Assembly (NCBI GenBank): GCA_963277665.1
Contig: OY728159.1
Coordinates: 1,019,917,343 to 1,019,981,342 of the forward strand
Reading direction: 5' to 3'
Source: Viscum album
Taxonomy: Eukaryota; Streptophyta; Magnoliopsida; Santalales; Viscaceae
DNA length: 64,000 nucleotides
Below the pieces are notes generated by a model. It was not told where the DNA came from and made no database searches. It saw only the letters and a list, made by a program, of their open reading frames with translations. This document shows positions 13,001 to 23,560 of this stretch, piece after piece. The translations under genes were made by a program, and so were the position numbers. How positions within the stretch are numbered: the stretch's first letter is position 1; each line of letters begins with the position of its first letter.

Positions 13001-14369
13001 ATATCATGTAGATTCATACGGGTGTTTACCTTGTTAACTCCAAGGTTATGGATGAGAATCTAAGGAAAATTTAGAAAATGATTCAGATAGAAGGATTTAT
13101 TAATTAAAGATAATAATTAATTGATTCAATCATGATTTATCTTAATAAGAACAATTAATAATTTAATTTATTTTTATTAAATGTGTAATTCATTTCATGT
13201 ATGTGGATGATCATGAGGTAGACCAGACCATTGTATGTGATCAGTTTCCTTTTAATTTATTTTAAAATAAATTGTTGGCATGCATTCCATATCTCCTCAT
13301 TAATACATAGGGCCATCATGACCAAGGTTTATTTTATGTAAACACCATTTTACCCATAAATTTCATGTTAATTGAAATGAATATGTAATGGATGGAGCTC
13401 TCAAGCTAGTGGAGGCAGTTCAAGATAGATCTGAGATGAAACCAATCCCATGAGATACAAAGGTTGATATGTGGAAAGCTATAAACACAAACCCAAAAGG
13501 TTCAAGGTGTTTATCCCCTAGGTCATTATTAGTTTATCAAGTGATATATAAACTAACAATTATAAAAGTTCATGATCATTCCCTTTACTTTACTCTATTT
13601 ATGTCAATTTCATGGTTTATCATTATGGAGGTGTTGTCGCGATCACATAATTAATGAATTAAACAAGCATTCAAGATAGAACTAAAATAAAACACTCTTA
13701 TGTGTTAATATTATCAAGTCATGGTTAATCAATAAAATAAGTTCCACTTAATATTAAAAAGCATGTGATAAATATAATAAGAAATTTATGTATAAGGGAT
13801 AAAAATCCCTCAATAAAATATTAAGTCAGACTAATCCTTCCATTATTTGATTAAGGGAAAGACAATATAAAACTATGTGCTTGACCAACCCTTGCTAGGA
13901 CACTTACTTTTATATAAGAATCTACTATGAATTTTTTGGGTATACTTAATCATATTACATCAAGAGGTGTAACCCTTGATATAAATGGTGTAATATTGGC
14001 GGAAAGTGTTGACGAAATCCTTGTCAATATTTCAGGATTGGGGAGTCCACTCAACAGATCAAGGAGTAGTAAGCCCACCGTTAGAAAATAAATTCCTACC
14101 TAAATACCTTAAAATAGCTTGACCAACCCTTGTGGGAGTTATGTGAAGGGGAATATAGATCCTTGATACTAGAATGTACGTGAAACTAGACATTCTGAGT
14201 TCAATGGTGAGGGACATTAAGACTTGATAATATAGTGGGAGACATAATAAAATTAATTTATTATTTATCATAAAATTTAATCATGAAAGTCTTAACTATA
14301 TTCTCTTTTAATTTTAGAATAAAAATTACAAACTTTTCAACCACACTGTCCCTATGATCTATACTAGAA
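13001..14369. other. No recognised feature
   Basis: AT-rich with short frames only. Two related phrases, gaccaacccttg near 13882 and 14120, suggest a small internal repeat. It leads into the C1 gag remnant. Confidence 0.4.
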
Positions 14370-15110
14370 AAAGTCCACATCCCCACTGGTTGTAACTTTC
14401 ATGAATGGTTTAGACTCCTCCATGTCATTCTACACCATGAATGGAAATAGTATGTGCTGGAGTCCTCATTACCTGATCTATCTCCCCATGAGGTGAGTGA
14501 TGAAGAGATCTAGGTCTGTGAGAAACATATGAATGACGCAGTCGACGTTCGATGTTTGATGTTATCATCGATGTCTAGTGAACTGATGAAGTCTCACGAA
14601 AACATGGATGCATATATCATGCTTGAGCACCTCCTTGGTCTTTACCAGGAGAGAGAAAGATACAAACATTTTGAGATCTCCAAGGCAGTCTATCATAGTA
14701 AGCCTGGAGAGGGTTCCCTAGCTGGGCCTCATGTATTTAAGCTCATTGGCTACATTGAGCGTCCATAGGTTCTAGGGTTTAAACTCCCTAAAGAATTGGG
14801 TACCGATCTCATTATCACATCACTCCCTTATAGATTCTGTAGTTTTTTTGTGAATTTCAATATGAACAACATTGAGAAGTCTCTACCAGATCTTCTTATC
14901 CTCCATCTCTAGGTGGACAAAAACATGAATCAGAAAAATCCTTATGTCCTTATAGTGAAGAAGAAGAAAGGGAACATGAGGAGATTTAATACCAAATCTT
15001 CTTCACACCCTTCCAGAAAAAGGAATATTAAAGGGTATGGAAGGGAGTAAGAAGTTTTCTGTTTGACATGTGGCTAGAAGGGATAGTAGAAGAAAAATTG
15101 CACCCAGCTA
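14370..15110 (+). pseudogene. C1 copia gag remnant
   Basis: Gag-type nucleocapsid/capsid region of a Ty1/copia retrotransposon of the UBN2/retrotran-gag class. From about 14385 the frame contains the Trp-containing N-terminal stretch, then in one clean run (14529-14766) the core with the MSSELMKSHENMDAYIMLEHL-like segment and FEISKAVYHSK. It continues past a stop into NFNMNNIEKSLPDL near 14855. A CCHC zinc knuckle is recognisable near 15060-15105 (CLTCG with the final KNC), but its His is replaced by a stop. The region is a clear pseudogene with several stops. It sits directly upstream of the matching integrase. I see no 5' LTR that I can pair with it. Confidence 0.85.
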
Positions 15111-16470
15111 AATAACCAATGGGAATATTCAAGTGTGTTTTTTATCAAGTGAAATTTATATATTTATACAAATTAGATATTAGATATATCATGTGGTTAT
15201 CACTTATGTGTCCAAATATAGGAACCAAGTAGATTCATGAAAATTGACTGAGGATAGGTAGATCTAAGAACAACCAATAGATATATACTTGATGTTGTAG
15301 CTATCACGGACTACAACCTCATGTTGCATCCTGGGATGATCTTGGTATTAAAATTTTGTTATTATGAGCCTTATATAACCAAAAACATTATTTATTTATC
15401 CAAAATAGATATAGATGGATTTATTTTCAAGTTTAGAAATTAATGATTCTTCTTTTATAAAGATAAAATTTGTTTTGGTAAGGTGAATTTATATAACGAT
15501 ATTTATGTGTTGGATTACACAAACCAAGTAATGGAAATCAATAATGAAACAACTTCACATGACTCATACCACACCCAAATTTGGAATCACCAGAAAGGTT
15601 ATGTAAGTGGGAAATTATTGGAAAAGTTACATCAAGATGGATATTCATATTTTTTAAACTAAAAACACTTGGTGTATGTCATGCATGTTTACAAGGAAAA
15701 ATAACCAAATCCCCATTTAGTGGGAAAAGTGAAAGAGACAAAGATCTTGTTAAATTGGTTCATACTAATGTGTGTGGACCATTTCCAGTTAAAAAAAGGG
15801 GTGGGTACTCATATTTCATAACATTTAATGATGATTTTAGTAGATATGGGTATATCAACTTAATAAGGTATTAGTCAGATTCTTTTGATAAGTTCAAGGA
15901 TTACAAGAATGAAGTTGAGAACCATCTTGGTAAGAAGATTATGAAACTCTTCTTAGACCGAGGTAAAGAATATATTAATCAAGGCTTAATTTATTACTTA
16001 AGGGGGTATGGGATCCAATCCCTACCCACTCCTCTTTACACACCCAAGTGGAATGGTGTATATGAAAAGAGGAACCACACCTTTTTGTACATGGTGAGAT
16101 CATGGATGAGTCATCCATCAATGCATTATCACCGAGGAAACATCTAGTCTTCTTCTACTATAATTAAACAAATGATTTCAGTGGAACAATGACCTTTGTA
16201 TCTAGAATTTGTACACGACCACCTTATTTTTGGATTGTTCTCCCCTATTGATGATTTTTTTTCATTGTAATAAACATTCTATAAAAATATTGAGGTTGGG
16301 AGTAACTACAACCTGAAGTAAATGATGTTTCAATCCCTAGTGACCTACCAAAGACCTGTGATTGTAATGATCATGAACCTATCCCATTCACATGACCAGG
16401 ATAATCCATCCCAAGGAGCTAATCATCTGAATAATCCAGAGTAAACAACCTCGGATTATCATGAAATAAA
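15111..16470 (+). pseudogene. C1 copia pol remnant (GAG-pre-integrase, integrase core)
   Basis: The protease area (15111-15540) is badly eroded. From 15560 the GAG-pre-integrase and integrase core of Ty1/copia are plain: CHACLQGK near 15680, then LVHTNVCGPFP (first catalytic Asp changed to Asn), ITFNDDFSRYGY, a frame shift, LDRGKEY at 15953-15973 (second catalytic Asp position), and the PLYTPKWNGVYEKRN segment that carries the catalytic Glu. The frame ends at about 16147, and only weak traces of the integrase C-terminus and linker follow to about 16470. Reverse transcriptase, RNase H and a 3' LTR are absent. The element is cut off where satellite A begins, so C1 is a truncated, dead copy on the plus strand. 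Confidence 0.85.
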
Positions 16471-16867
16471 ATAATAAATCAATTTGAAATATTTTTTTCT
16501 TATACAAGCGGGTGATGTGTCAATCTGATATACGGTGTTCTCGAACTACTGGAATAATTGTTTTTTAAATGATTTGATAATTTTTAAAAACCTGTGCAAT
16601 GGAGTCCAAATCCAAATAAATTACCTTTGACTATCATGAAATCAAAGGAAAATAATAATACAATGATATTTTGGAATTTGCACCTTCAAGTCACTCCAAT
16701 TTGATTTTTTGTTTTCTTGGAAGGATCAAAAATTCCTTTTTAGTGTTTTAGAACAAATGTGAAATCATATGAAAAGTACATTTTAATTATTGGTGACGTG
16801 TACGAGAAGACAACAAGTAAATTTGACTAAAATTGTGCTTGGACCAACTGGATAATAAATTTTTACT
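16471..16867. repeat. Composite repeat copy 3: satellite A part
   Basis: This can be aligned directly with 7340-7745: the gatttgataatttttaaaaac phrase, ctatcatgaaat, gattttttgttttcttgga and ggtgacgtgtacgagaag occur in the same order. It therefore copies the last two to three satellite A monomers of copy 1, not an independent array. Confidence 0.75.
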
Positions 16868-17256
16868 TTTTTAAAAAATATTTTTTTAAAGGTTGGGGTC
16901 GAAGCCTCAATTTATTATTAAAGAAAAGACATCCTTAGACTAGGTAGATGGTGACCCATTACATAGCCTGAAGGCCCAAGGCCAAGTGGCCTGCATACAA
17001 GGCTAGAAACCCCATTTTTTTGCCCAAAGGACCCCTTGGTGAACAGTACTTCTACAGTTCCGGCGCAACTATAGTACCGCCGCCACTACAGTACCCTGCT
17101 ACAGTCCCTCCCCCAAAATTGTGCTGTCGCTACTACAGTCTGCCACTGCTACAGTACAGTTTCAGTGACCTGCTACAGTAGCCTGCTATAGTACTCAGGA
17201 ATTCTCCCCTACCCGGATTTGATCCTGGGTCTTTTGGATGCCAAGCAGAATCCTAA
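16868..17256 (-). mobile_element. Short non-LTR retroposon (SINE or 5'-truncated LINE) with CTACAGTA motifs
   Basis: Read on the minus strand it ends in cttcgaccccaaccttt followed by an A-rich tail, the usual 3' terminus of plant non-LTR retroposons. It starts near 17256 with a tRNA-T-arm-like stretch whose gatcaaatc (17214-17224) fits a pol III B box. The middle (17040-17210) holds about eight tacagt or tatagt motifs, several as gctacagta. The neighbouring composite repeat copies lack this block at the same place, so it is an insertion. I cannot tell a SINE from a LINE 3' end, because the A box is not convincing. Confidence 0.6.
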
Positions 17257-17720
17257 ATAATAAAGTGAGATGTAATTTCTATTTTTATTTTTCTTATTTA
17301 CTGTAATATCATTTATTTTTATTTTATTTGATTTTGGATTATATGAGATGATAGGGGGTTGCACACTAGGTCTCTCCCATTCCCATGTCTTTCCTTACAA
17401 GTATTGACCTCACTTTCCATTTACACATATAATATATTTCATATAAAGTAAAAATGAAAGTTAAAAAAACAAAAAGAAAAGAAAAGGAGGTAAAGGAAAT
17501 GTTGCGGTGGCCACCACTTTTAGTGGTGAACTTCTCAATCATTTAGAAAGCAGTTAGAACCCAAACCTAGTAAATCATCCCTTCAAGAAAAATGTGCTTC
17601 TCTATGCATGAAACCATCTAGGGGCATGCATGTGTGTTGGGTGGCACATCCATTCACTTCACAATGACCAATCGAATGGTAAACAGTATGTCCATGCCCT
17701 CCATAACCCTCATCTGAAAC
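17257..17720. repeat. Composite repeat copy 3: unique-looking segment
   Basis: Same landmark order as 7860-8290: gatgatag-ggggttgcacac, aaaaaaacaaaaagaaaag, cttttagtggtgaactt, gttagaacccaaacctag and ggtggcacatccattcac. Differences are scattered. Together with 16471-16867 it shows that satellite A and this segment travel as one unit. Confidence 0.75.
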
Positions 17721-17829
17721 CTTATAGTTTATCCTGTCAACTACTATCCTAGTCCTAGACCCTATAAATACCAGATTAATCCATATCGTTCATCATTTCA
17801 CCTTCTAGCTTAGTCCTTAGAAACACAAA

Positions 17830-18605
17830 CCTTTTTTAATATTGGCTAAATCATGTGTTCGATTGAAAACATGCACTTTGACTTATATCGGACACAACAT
17901 GTGTCTGATTGATGTGTATTTAATTCTGACACATCACAAATGAATTATGGATCATTTTCCTAAATCACTAAGAAAATCCAAGCTCATTTCTCAGATTTGG
18001 TATGTGACGTGTGTTTTTCACTAAAATGAAAATTTTATATTGAAAATACACACTTTGTGACATACTTTCCAAATCGTTTGTCTGATTGAATTGTGCTCGA
18101 TTTATATGTGTCAAAAATGAATTATAGATCATTATCCAAAATTTCGAATACAATCCGACCTCATTTATTTGATTTTGGCTCAGTGACACGTGTTTTAGAC
18201 AAAAATAACACTTTTATATTGAAAACACGTACATTGAGTCATACGAACCACATCGTGTATCAGATTGATGTGAGATCAATTAATAAATGTCACAAATAAA
18301 TTTTGGATCATTGTGCTAAATATTCAATACAATATGATCTCGTTTACTCAGTTTTGGCTATGTGACATTTATTTTATACTAAATTGACACCTTTATACTG
18401 ACAACACACAATTTGAATCACATAGACCACATCGTGTGTCTCAATGACTTGTGTTTGATTTGTACGCATCAAAAATAAATTATGGATCATATTCATAAAA
18501 TTTGAAAATGATTTGAGCTCATTTACTCTATTATTTATGTGGCACATGTTTTTGTGTAAAATGATTCTTTTATATTTAAAACATGCACATTATGTCAAAC
18601 TGACC
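17830..18605. repeat. Satellite B array, left block (about four 179-bp monomers)
   Basis: Diverged tandem repeat. The anchor tttatattgaaaa recurs near 18033, 18212, 18391 and 18569, giving a period of 178-180 bp. Each monomer contains a chain of phrases: actaaaatgacac, ttgagtcatac, cacatcgtgtgtc, gattgatgtgtg, aaaatgaattatggatcat and tatgagctcatttactc. Its order and spelling differ from satellite A. Confidence 0.9.
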
Positions 18606-18870
18606 ACATAAATAATAGGCAAATTATAATTTTAATGTTTTATAGTACACATATGATACTTTATATTGTTAATTATTTAATATATTAATGATATTATTAT
18701 TTATACTATTATTTATACTCTTAATGGTTATACTGTTATTTTTATATTATTTATCAATTATACTATTAATTAATAATCATATTATGAATTTCTAATTATG
18801 TTTTTAATTAATAATCTATATAAATTATATTATTAGTCATTGAATATTGTTTTTAATAGTTATATCATTA
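18606..18870. repeat. AT-rich insert in satellite B, copy 1
   Basis: About 225 bp of very AT-rich DNA (attaattaataatcatatt-like phrases) interrupts the satellite period: the anchors at 18569 and 18973 are 404 bp apart instead of 179. A matching block lies at 27275-27530, also ending at the same satellite position (ctaaaatgaatt-cagatagttttcct). Confidence 0.75.
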
Positions 18871-19804
18871 AACTAAAATGAATTACAGATAGTTTTCCTA
18901 TAGTTTCAAAACAATTTTATCTTATTTACATAGTTTTTTCTATGTGACGTGCCTTTTACACTTAAATGATAGTTTTATATTGAAAACACAATCTTTAATT
19001 CATACTAGATACATCGTGTGTCGGATTGACGCGTGGTCGATACATATGTATCAAAAATGAATCATTGAATGTTTTCCTAATGTTTTAAAATAACATAAGC
19101 TAGTTTACTCGATTTGGGCTATGTGTCAAGTGTTTTAGACTAGAATGACACTTTTATATTGAAAACACACACTTTGATTCATACTTGACACAGTGTGTGT
19201 CAGATTGATGTGTGGCCGATTCTAACACATCAAAAATTAATTATGGATCATTTTCCTAATTTTTTAATAAATATGATCTCAATTACTATTTTTTTGGCTA
19301 TGTGATTCATGTTTTTCACTTTAATGACACTTTTATATTGAAAATGCGCACTTTGAGTCATACTGGCCACATCGTGTGTCCGATTAACTTGTGTTCTATT
19401 TTTACACATTAAAATGGATCTTTATACTAATGTTTAAAAAAAATATGATATTTTTTACTTTATTTTGTCTCTATGACACATGTTTTAGAGTAAAATTAAA
19501 CTTTTATATTGAAAACATGCACTTTGAGTCATACTGGTCTCATCCTGTGTCAGATTGGTGTTACATCTATTCATACATGACACAAATGAATTATGTATCA
19601 TATTTTGGGTCTTTCAAGACAATATGAGTTCTTTTTCTCATTTTTGGCTATGTGACATGTGTTTTATACTAAAATGACATTTTATATTGAAAACACACAT
19701 GTTGAGTCACACCGGCCACATCACATGTCTGATTGATTCATGGTTGATTCTTTCATATCAAAAATGAATTACGGATCATTTTTATAATGTTTGAAAACAA
19801 TATG
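18871..19804. repeat. Satellite B array, middle block (about five monomers)
   Basis: Continuation of the 179-bp array, with anchors near 18973, 19151, 19332, 19501 and 19680. It ends abruptly near 19804, where polygalacturonase coding sequence begins. Confidence 0.9.
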
Positions 19805-20206
19805 AGATAATTTACAAAGAATGGGGTGAGGATCAAATTTTTGGGGTGTCCCAACATAGGTTTCTTAAGGAACGTTTACTTCTAGCATTTGAGGATGATG
19901 AACATTGAGAACCCCATCATTATCGACCAGAGCTATTGACCTGATGATCACAATTGCCTGAGACAAGTGTCAGGGGTGAAGATCAGCGATGTTACATACT
20001 AGGAAATACAAGGGATGTTAGTGATGGCGATGGGGTTGAATCTGGACTACATACCTTATAACCCATGCACCAACATCTGGATGGAGAATGTGAAGCTCAC
20101 TTATGAAATCGTCCCGCCCAATCATCTTGCTTCCATGCCATCAGCAGTGCCTAGGGTGCTGCTGACTCCTAAAACTACCTCTAGAGGTGATGCCCTCCCC
20201 AAATAA
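19805..20206 (+). pseudogene. Polygalacturonase (GH28) pseudogene, copy 1, 3' part only
   Basis: Broken 3' end of a plant GH28 polygalacturonase gene; the intact enzymes hydrolyse homogalacturonan in the cell wall. The sequence starts at the RIK substrate-binding motif (gaggatcaaat) and continues, with frameshifts, through ENP-IIIDQSY, VSGVKISDVTY and, in one open run from 20015, NPCTNIWMENVKLTYE, ending near 20206. The NTD, DD and GHG motifs are missing because the copy starts downstream of them at the satellite border. The second copy at 26156-26752 is longer and can be aligned with it. No promoter is visible, and the enzyme would be inactive. Confidence 0.85.
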
Positions 20207-20692
20207 CTCAACTTATACATTAGTTTGACTATACTGATATACAAATGACTACACAAATATTTCTTGTAAATAATATTACTACAATAAAAAAATAATGTCA
20301 ATTTAAATTGATTAAAAGTTTTCTATAGAATTTATTTATATTTTTTACATATTTTTTATATTTATTTCATAATCAAATTTTAGTTATATATCCATATATA
20401 TAAAAATATTATAATATATAATTTTTTTTTCATATATGTATATAAAAAAATAATTAATGAGAATTTTTTGAAAAAAAAAGGAAATTTTTATTTGAAATTT
20501 ATTTAAATGAAAATTTAATTTTAAGACATTAAATTTGTTATCCCATAAAAAAGTTAAACAGATTTGATATTTCAAATTAATAAAAAAAATTACAATTCAA
20601 TATTTACAAAATCATAACTCAATATGACTTTCTTAAACCTTTAACCTTCATACAAGAGTTTATTCCGACAATCAAACCAATGTTTATCTTAG
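20207..20692. repeat. 3' flank of polygalacturonase copy 1, duplicated at 26753-27270
   Basis: AT-rich DNA that matches the flank of copy 2 from the coding end onward (gatatacaaatgactac, attactacaataaaa, atttatttatatttttt, caatcaaaccaat-tttatcttag). It ends at the C2 LTR. In copy 2 the sequence continues past the same point without interruption. Confidence 0.8.
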
Positions 20693-21395
20693 GGGTCCTC
20701 CTCGTGTGGGGACCTCACGTAGTTCTTTTATATAGAAAATTAAAAGATAAAAAAATATATGAAAAGGAGTTATGAAAGATATAAATAGGATATACATGAG
20801 ATATCATTATAAGGTCTCCTTTATATACAAGACATGAGTCTCTTCTCTCTTCAGTTTTTTTGGGGAAGTGTAGTTGCGTTTTTAGGGTTTAGTTTTTAGA
20901 TCTACAACTGATAGAACTACTATGATCCGATCATCTTTCTTCTGCAGTGTGTTTTGATATGATCCCAGTGATTTTTCATCTATACATTTTGTTCTAACAA
21001 ATATCTCCTGCTTTCATGGTATTATCTATTTGGGTTTTTTTATCAGGTTGTGTTCTTCATTTTGGGCGAGCTTCAGACTACATCTACTCTATGCCTTGGA
21101 TCCACTATTTTATCTGAGTATTATTTTTAATATCCCACTCATCATTGGAAGTCCCTACTTATACTCTTTAATATTAGTGGATTCATCTTTCTGGACTAGG
21201 TCATGTGGTGTTTCCCTTTTTGTATTTTCTACCTTAAAAATTTTTGGTTTCAACATTTATTTTTCATTACACATATATTTTCTTGATTTGCATCTGGTTT
21301 AATTTTTTAGGCTTGTTTGTAGGGAATGAATTTTTTTCACTTCACATTCACTTTGTTGTTGTTTGTGTGGTCATCACTTGTCATTTTCCCTAACA
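20693..21395 (+). mobile_element. C2 copia element: 5' LTR
   Basis: About 0.7 kb, aligning along its length with 25429-26159: gtgtggggac at the start, tcctttatatacaa (TATA-like) near 20819, gtgtagttgcgtttt, ctgatctgatcg-like phrases, and a final ...cctaaca at 21395. The TG start is blurred in this copy (tcttagggg instead of the tgttgggg of the 3' LTR). The LTRs differ by many substitutions and several indels, so the insertion is old. Confidence 0.85.
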
Positions 21396-21412
21396 TATAT
21401 TATTAGAGAGTT
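21396..21412 (+). other. C2 primer-binding site, degenerate
   Basis: Directly after the LTR end, tatattattagagagtt is a decayed version of the initiator-Met tRNA complement (tggtatcagagc) used by most copia elements. Confidence 0.55.
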
Positions 21413-21499
21413 TGGTTTTTCATTCATATTTATTATGTAATCCAAATATAGTTGGATTATTTTATTGAATGGTTCCAATTACCATATGTGACGACTAAA

Positions 21500-22180
21500 A
21501 ATGAAGGATCTAGTTTTTTTCAAGTGAATGCATCTTCCAGTGTTCAGTACTCAGAATCCAAAATTAATATCTGATGAAGAATGGGAATTTGAGCATGATA
21601 TGGTTTGAGGTTTCATTTTCCAACCACTTAAAGATAATGTGATGAACCATATTATCAACATCTCTCATTCTCGAACATTTTGGGAGAATCTTGAGACTAC
21701 CTATGTTTCTAATAATGAAAACAATAAATTTTTTCTTCTCCAAAAGATGATGAATTTGAGGTAAAAATATAGTACATCTATTTCTGACTATTTGAGTGAA
21801 TATCAGAAATGTTTGATTAGTTTTTGTGGTATATGTATTAACTTTAAAGAATAGGTTTTAGCGCTTTTATTGGTGAACACTTTATGTAATTCTTGGGAAA
21901 ATTTACTTGTTACTCTAACCAGTTCTGCTCTTTATTCTATTGTGACATTCAGTTTTGTGATGTTTTCTATTTTGAATGAAGAAGTATGGAGATTTCTTCA
22001 AAAGAAATCCTATTCAGAGATTTTATTAATAGAGAATAATAGGATAATCCAGGAAAAGAATTATGGACAGAGTAGTCAAGGTAAGATCAAAGACAGAAGG
22101 AAATCCATGTGAAAGTATGGAGATTTTGAATGTCATCATTGTGGTAAGAATCAACATGTTAAGATGTTTTGTTATTAGCT
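21500..22180 (+). pseudogene. C2 copia gag pseudogene
   Basis: Gag of a Ty1/copia element, the structural protein of the virus-like particle. Recognisable segments are FWENLETTYVSN (about 21680), LLQKMMNLR, SDYLSEYQKCL and LVNTLCNSWENLLVTL (21870 onward), then the basic ENNRIIQEKNYG linker. A perfect CCHC zinc knuckle follows at 22131-22172: C-H-H-C, four residues, H, four residues, C. Several in-frame stops (for example near 21766 and 21853) make it non-functional. The intact knuckle shows that this is gag and not chance similarity. Confidence 0.88.
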
Positions 22181-23560
22181 GAGAAGGTAAAATATAATGA
22201 AGAAAAATTACTAGAAGAAAACTGGCGATGGATATGATCTTTTTTCCACCGCTATATGGGTGATCTTGTTATTAATTATGACTCCAATAACATTTCTTCT
22301 GATGATTCTTGTTGGGTTGTTGTAAGTGGTGCCTATTTTCATGGGACATCAAAAAAGAAGCTATTTAAATCTTATAGACCATGTAATTTTGGGATCTTTG
22401 AGATGGTTAATGATGGTAATGATTATTTTGTTGGTATTGGGACTATTTCTCTACTAACCAATACAACAAGTAAGCTAAACCTGAAGAATGTTCTACATGC
22501 ACCTGAGGTTATCTTGAATATTATTTCTACCAGCATTCTCGATGATGAAGGGTTTATCAATAATTATAGTGATTTACAATGGAATATTTCCAAGGATTCA
22601 TTAATTTTTTCTTGAGGGAAGAAGTGGCCAGGTTTGTATTGGACTAGAGATTCTATTTCTGATGACACAACTTGTGTTGTTGAGTGTAATGTTTCATCCA
22701 AGTTATGGAATAAGAGGCTCAGTCACATTAGTGAGAAATAGATTGGTTGTTTGTACAAGATAAATGTTATTCTAGATTTTAATAGTGTCAAATTGGACAT
22801 TGTGATCATCGTATGTCTGGAAAATAGAGAATGGTGAGTTTCAGTAGTCATCCTTTATGCAGGAAGTCACAGGTACTTGAATTAGTACATTATCATTTTT
22901 TGGGTCCTTTGAAAACTAAGACCATTAATGGTAGTATTTATTTTGTGATATTTATTAATGACTACATACAAAATATTTGGGTTTATGTTTTGAATACCAA
23001 AATTCGGGTGATTAGTGTTTTTAAAAAAATTCACGATTCTGTTGAGAGGGAATCTGGTAAGAAATTGAAATTTATTCAAACTGAAAATGGGGGTGAGTAT
23101 TGTGGCCCATTTGACTAATATTTTAGGAGGAAGGTATTCAACATAAAAATATTCTTCCTAATACACCTCACCTAAATGGGGTAGTTGAGTGGATGAACGA
23201 GACATTAATTGTTAGAAAGAGTTTTTTGTTTTCTTTCTGATGCAAAGTTTCCTGGACATTTTTTGGGTGAGACTTTATTTATTGCTGCTTATATTATGAA
23301 TTTACCACCTGTAGTTTCCTTATATATAGACACTCTGGACATGTTTTGGTATGAAAAATAGATAAGGTACAATCACTAACATTTTTTTGGTTTCCAGGAT
23401 TTTGTCTATGTTCCTAGAGATAAGAGATCTATGTTGGATATTAAGTCATGATAGTTTATTTTTATTGTCTATGGACATGATGAGTTTGCGTATAGGTTTT
23501 ATGATCCCACTTTGAAGAAAAATTTTAGAATCCATGATGAAGTGTTTAAGGGGTATCAAA
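22181..23560 (+). pseudogene. C2 copia protease and integrase pseudogene
   Basis: The aspartic protease is at about 22300-22610: the active-site block reads WVVVSGAYFH, so the catalytic Asp is replaced by Val, while LKNVLHAPEV and NIISTSIL downstream are well kept. The GAG-pre-integrase (LWNKRLSHIS near 22705) and the integrase core follow. The run 22831-23118 holds LVHYHFLGP (first catalytic Asp lost), VIFINDYIQNIWVY, ESGKKLKF and QTENGGEYCGPFD. After it come frameshifted NGVVEW-like and C-terminal traces to about 23560. Domain order protease-integrase ahead of RT is diagnostic of Ty1/copia. Confidence 0.88.

Noticed and set aside
18093..18299. Open frames of about 70 codons inside satellite B
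   Set aside because: They exist on both strands and do not recur in the same frame in neighbouring monomers.
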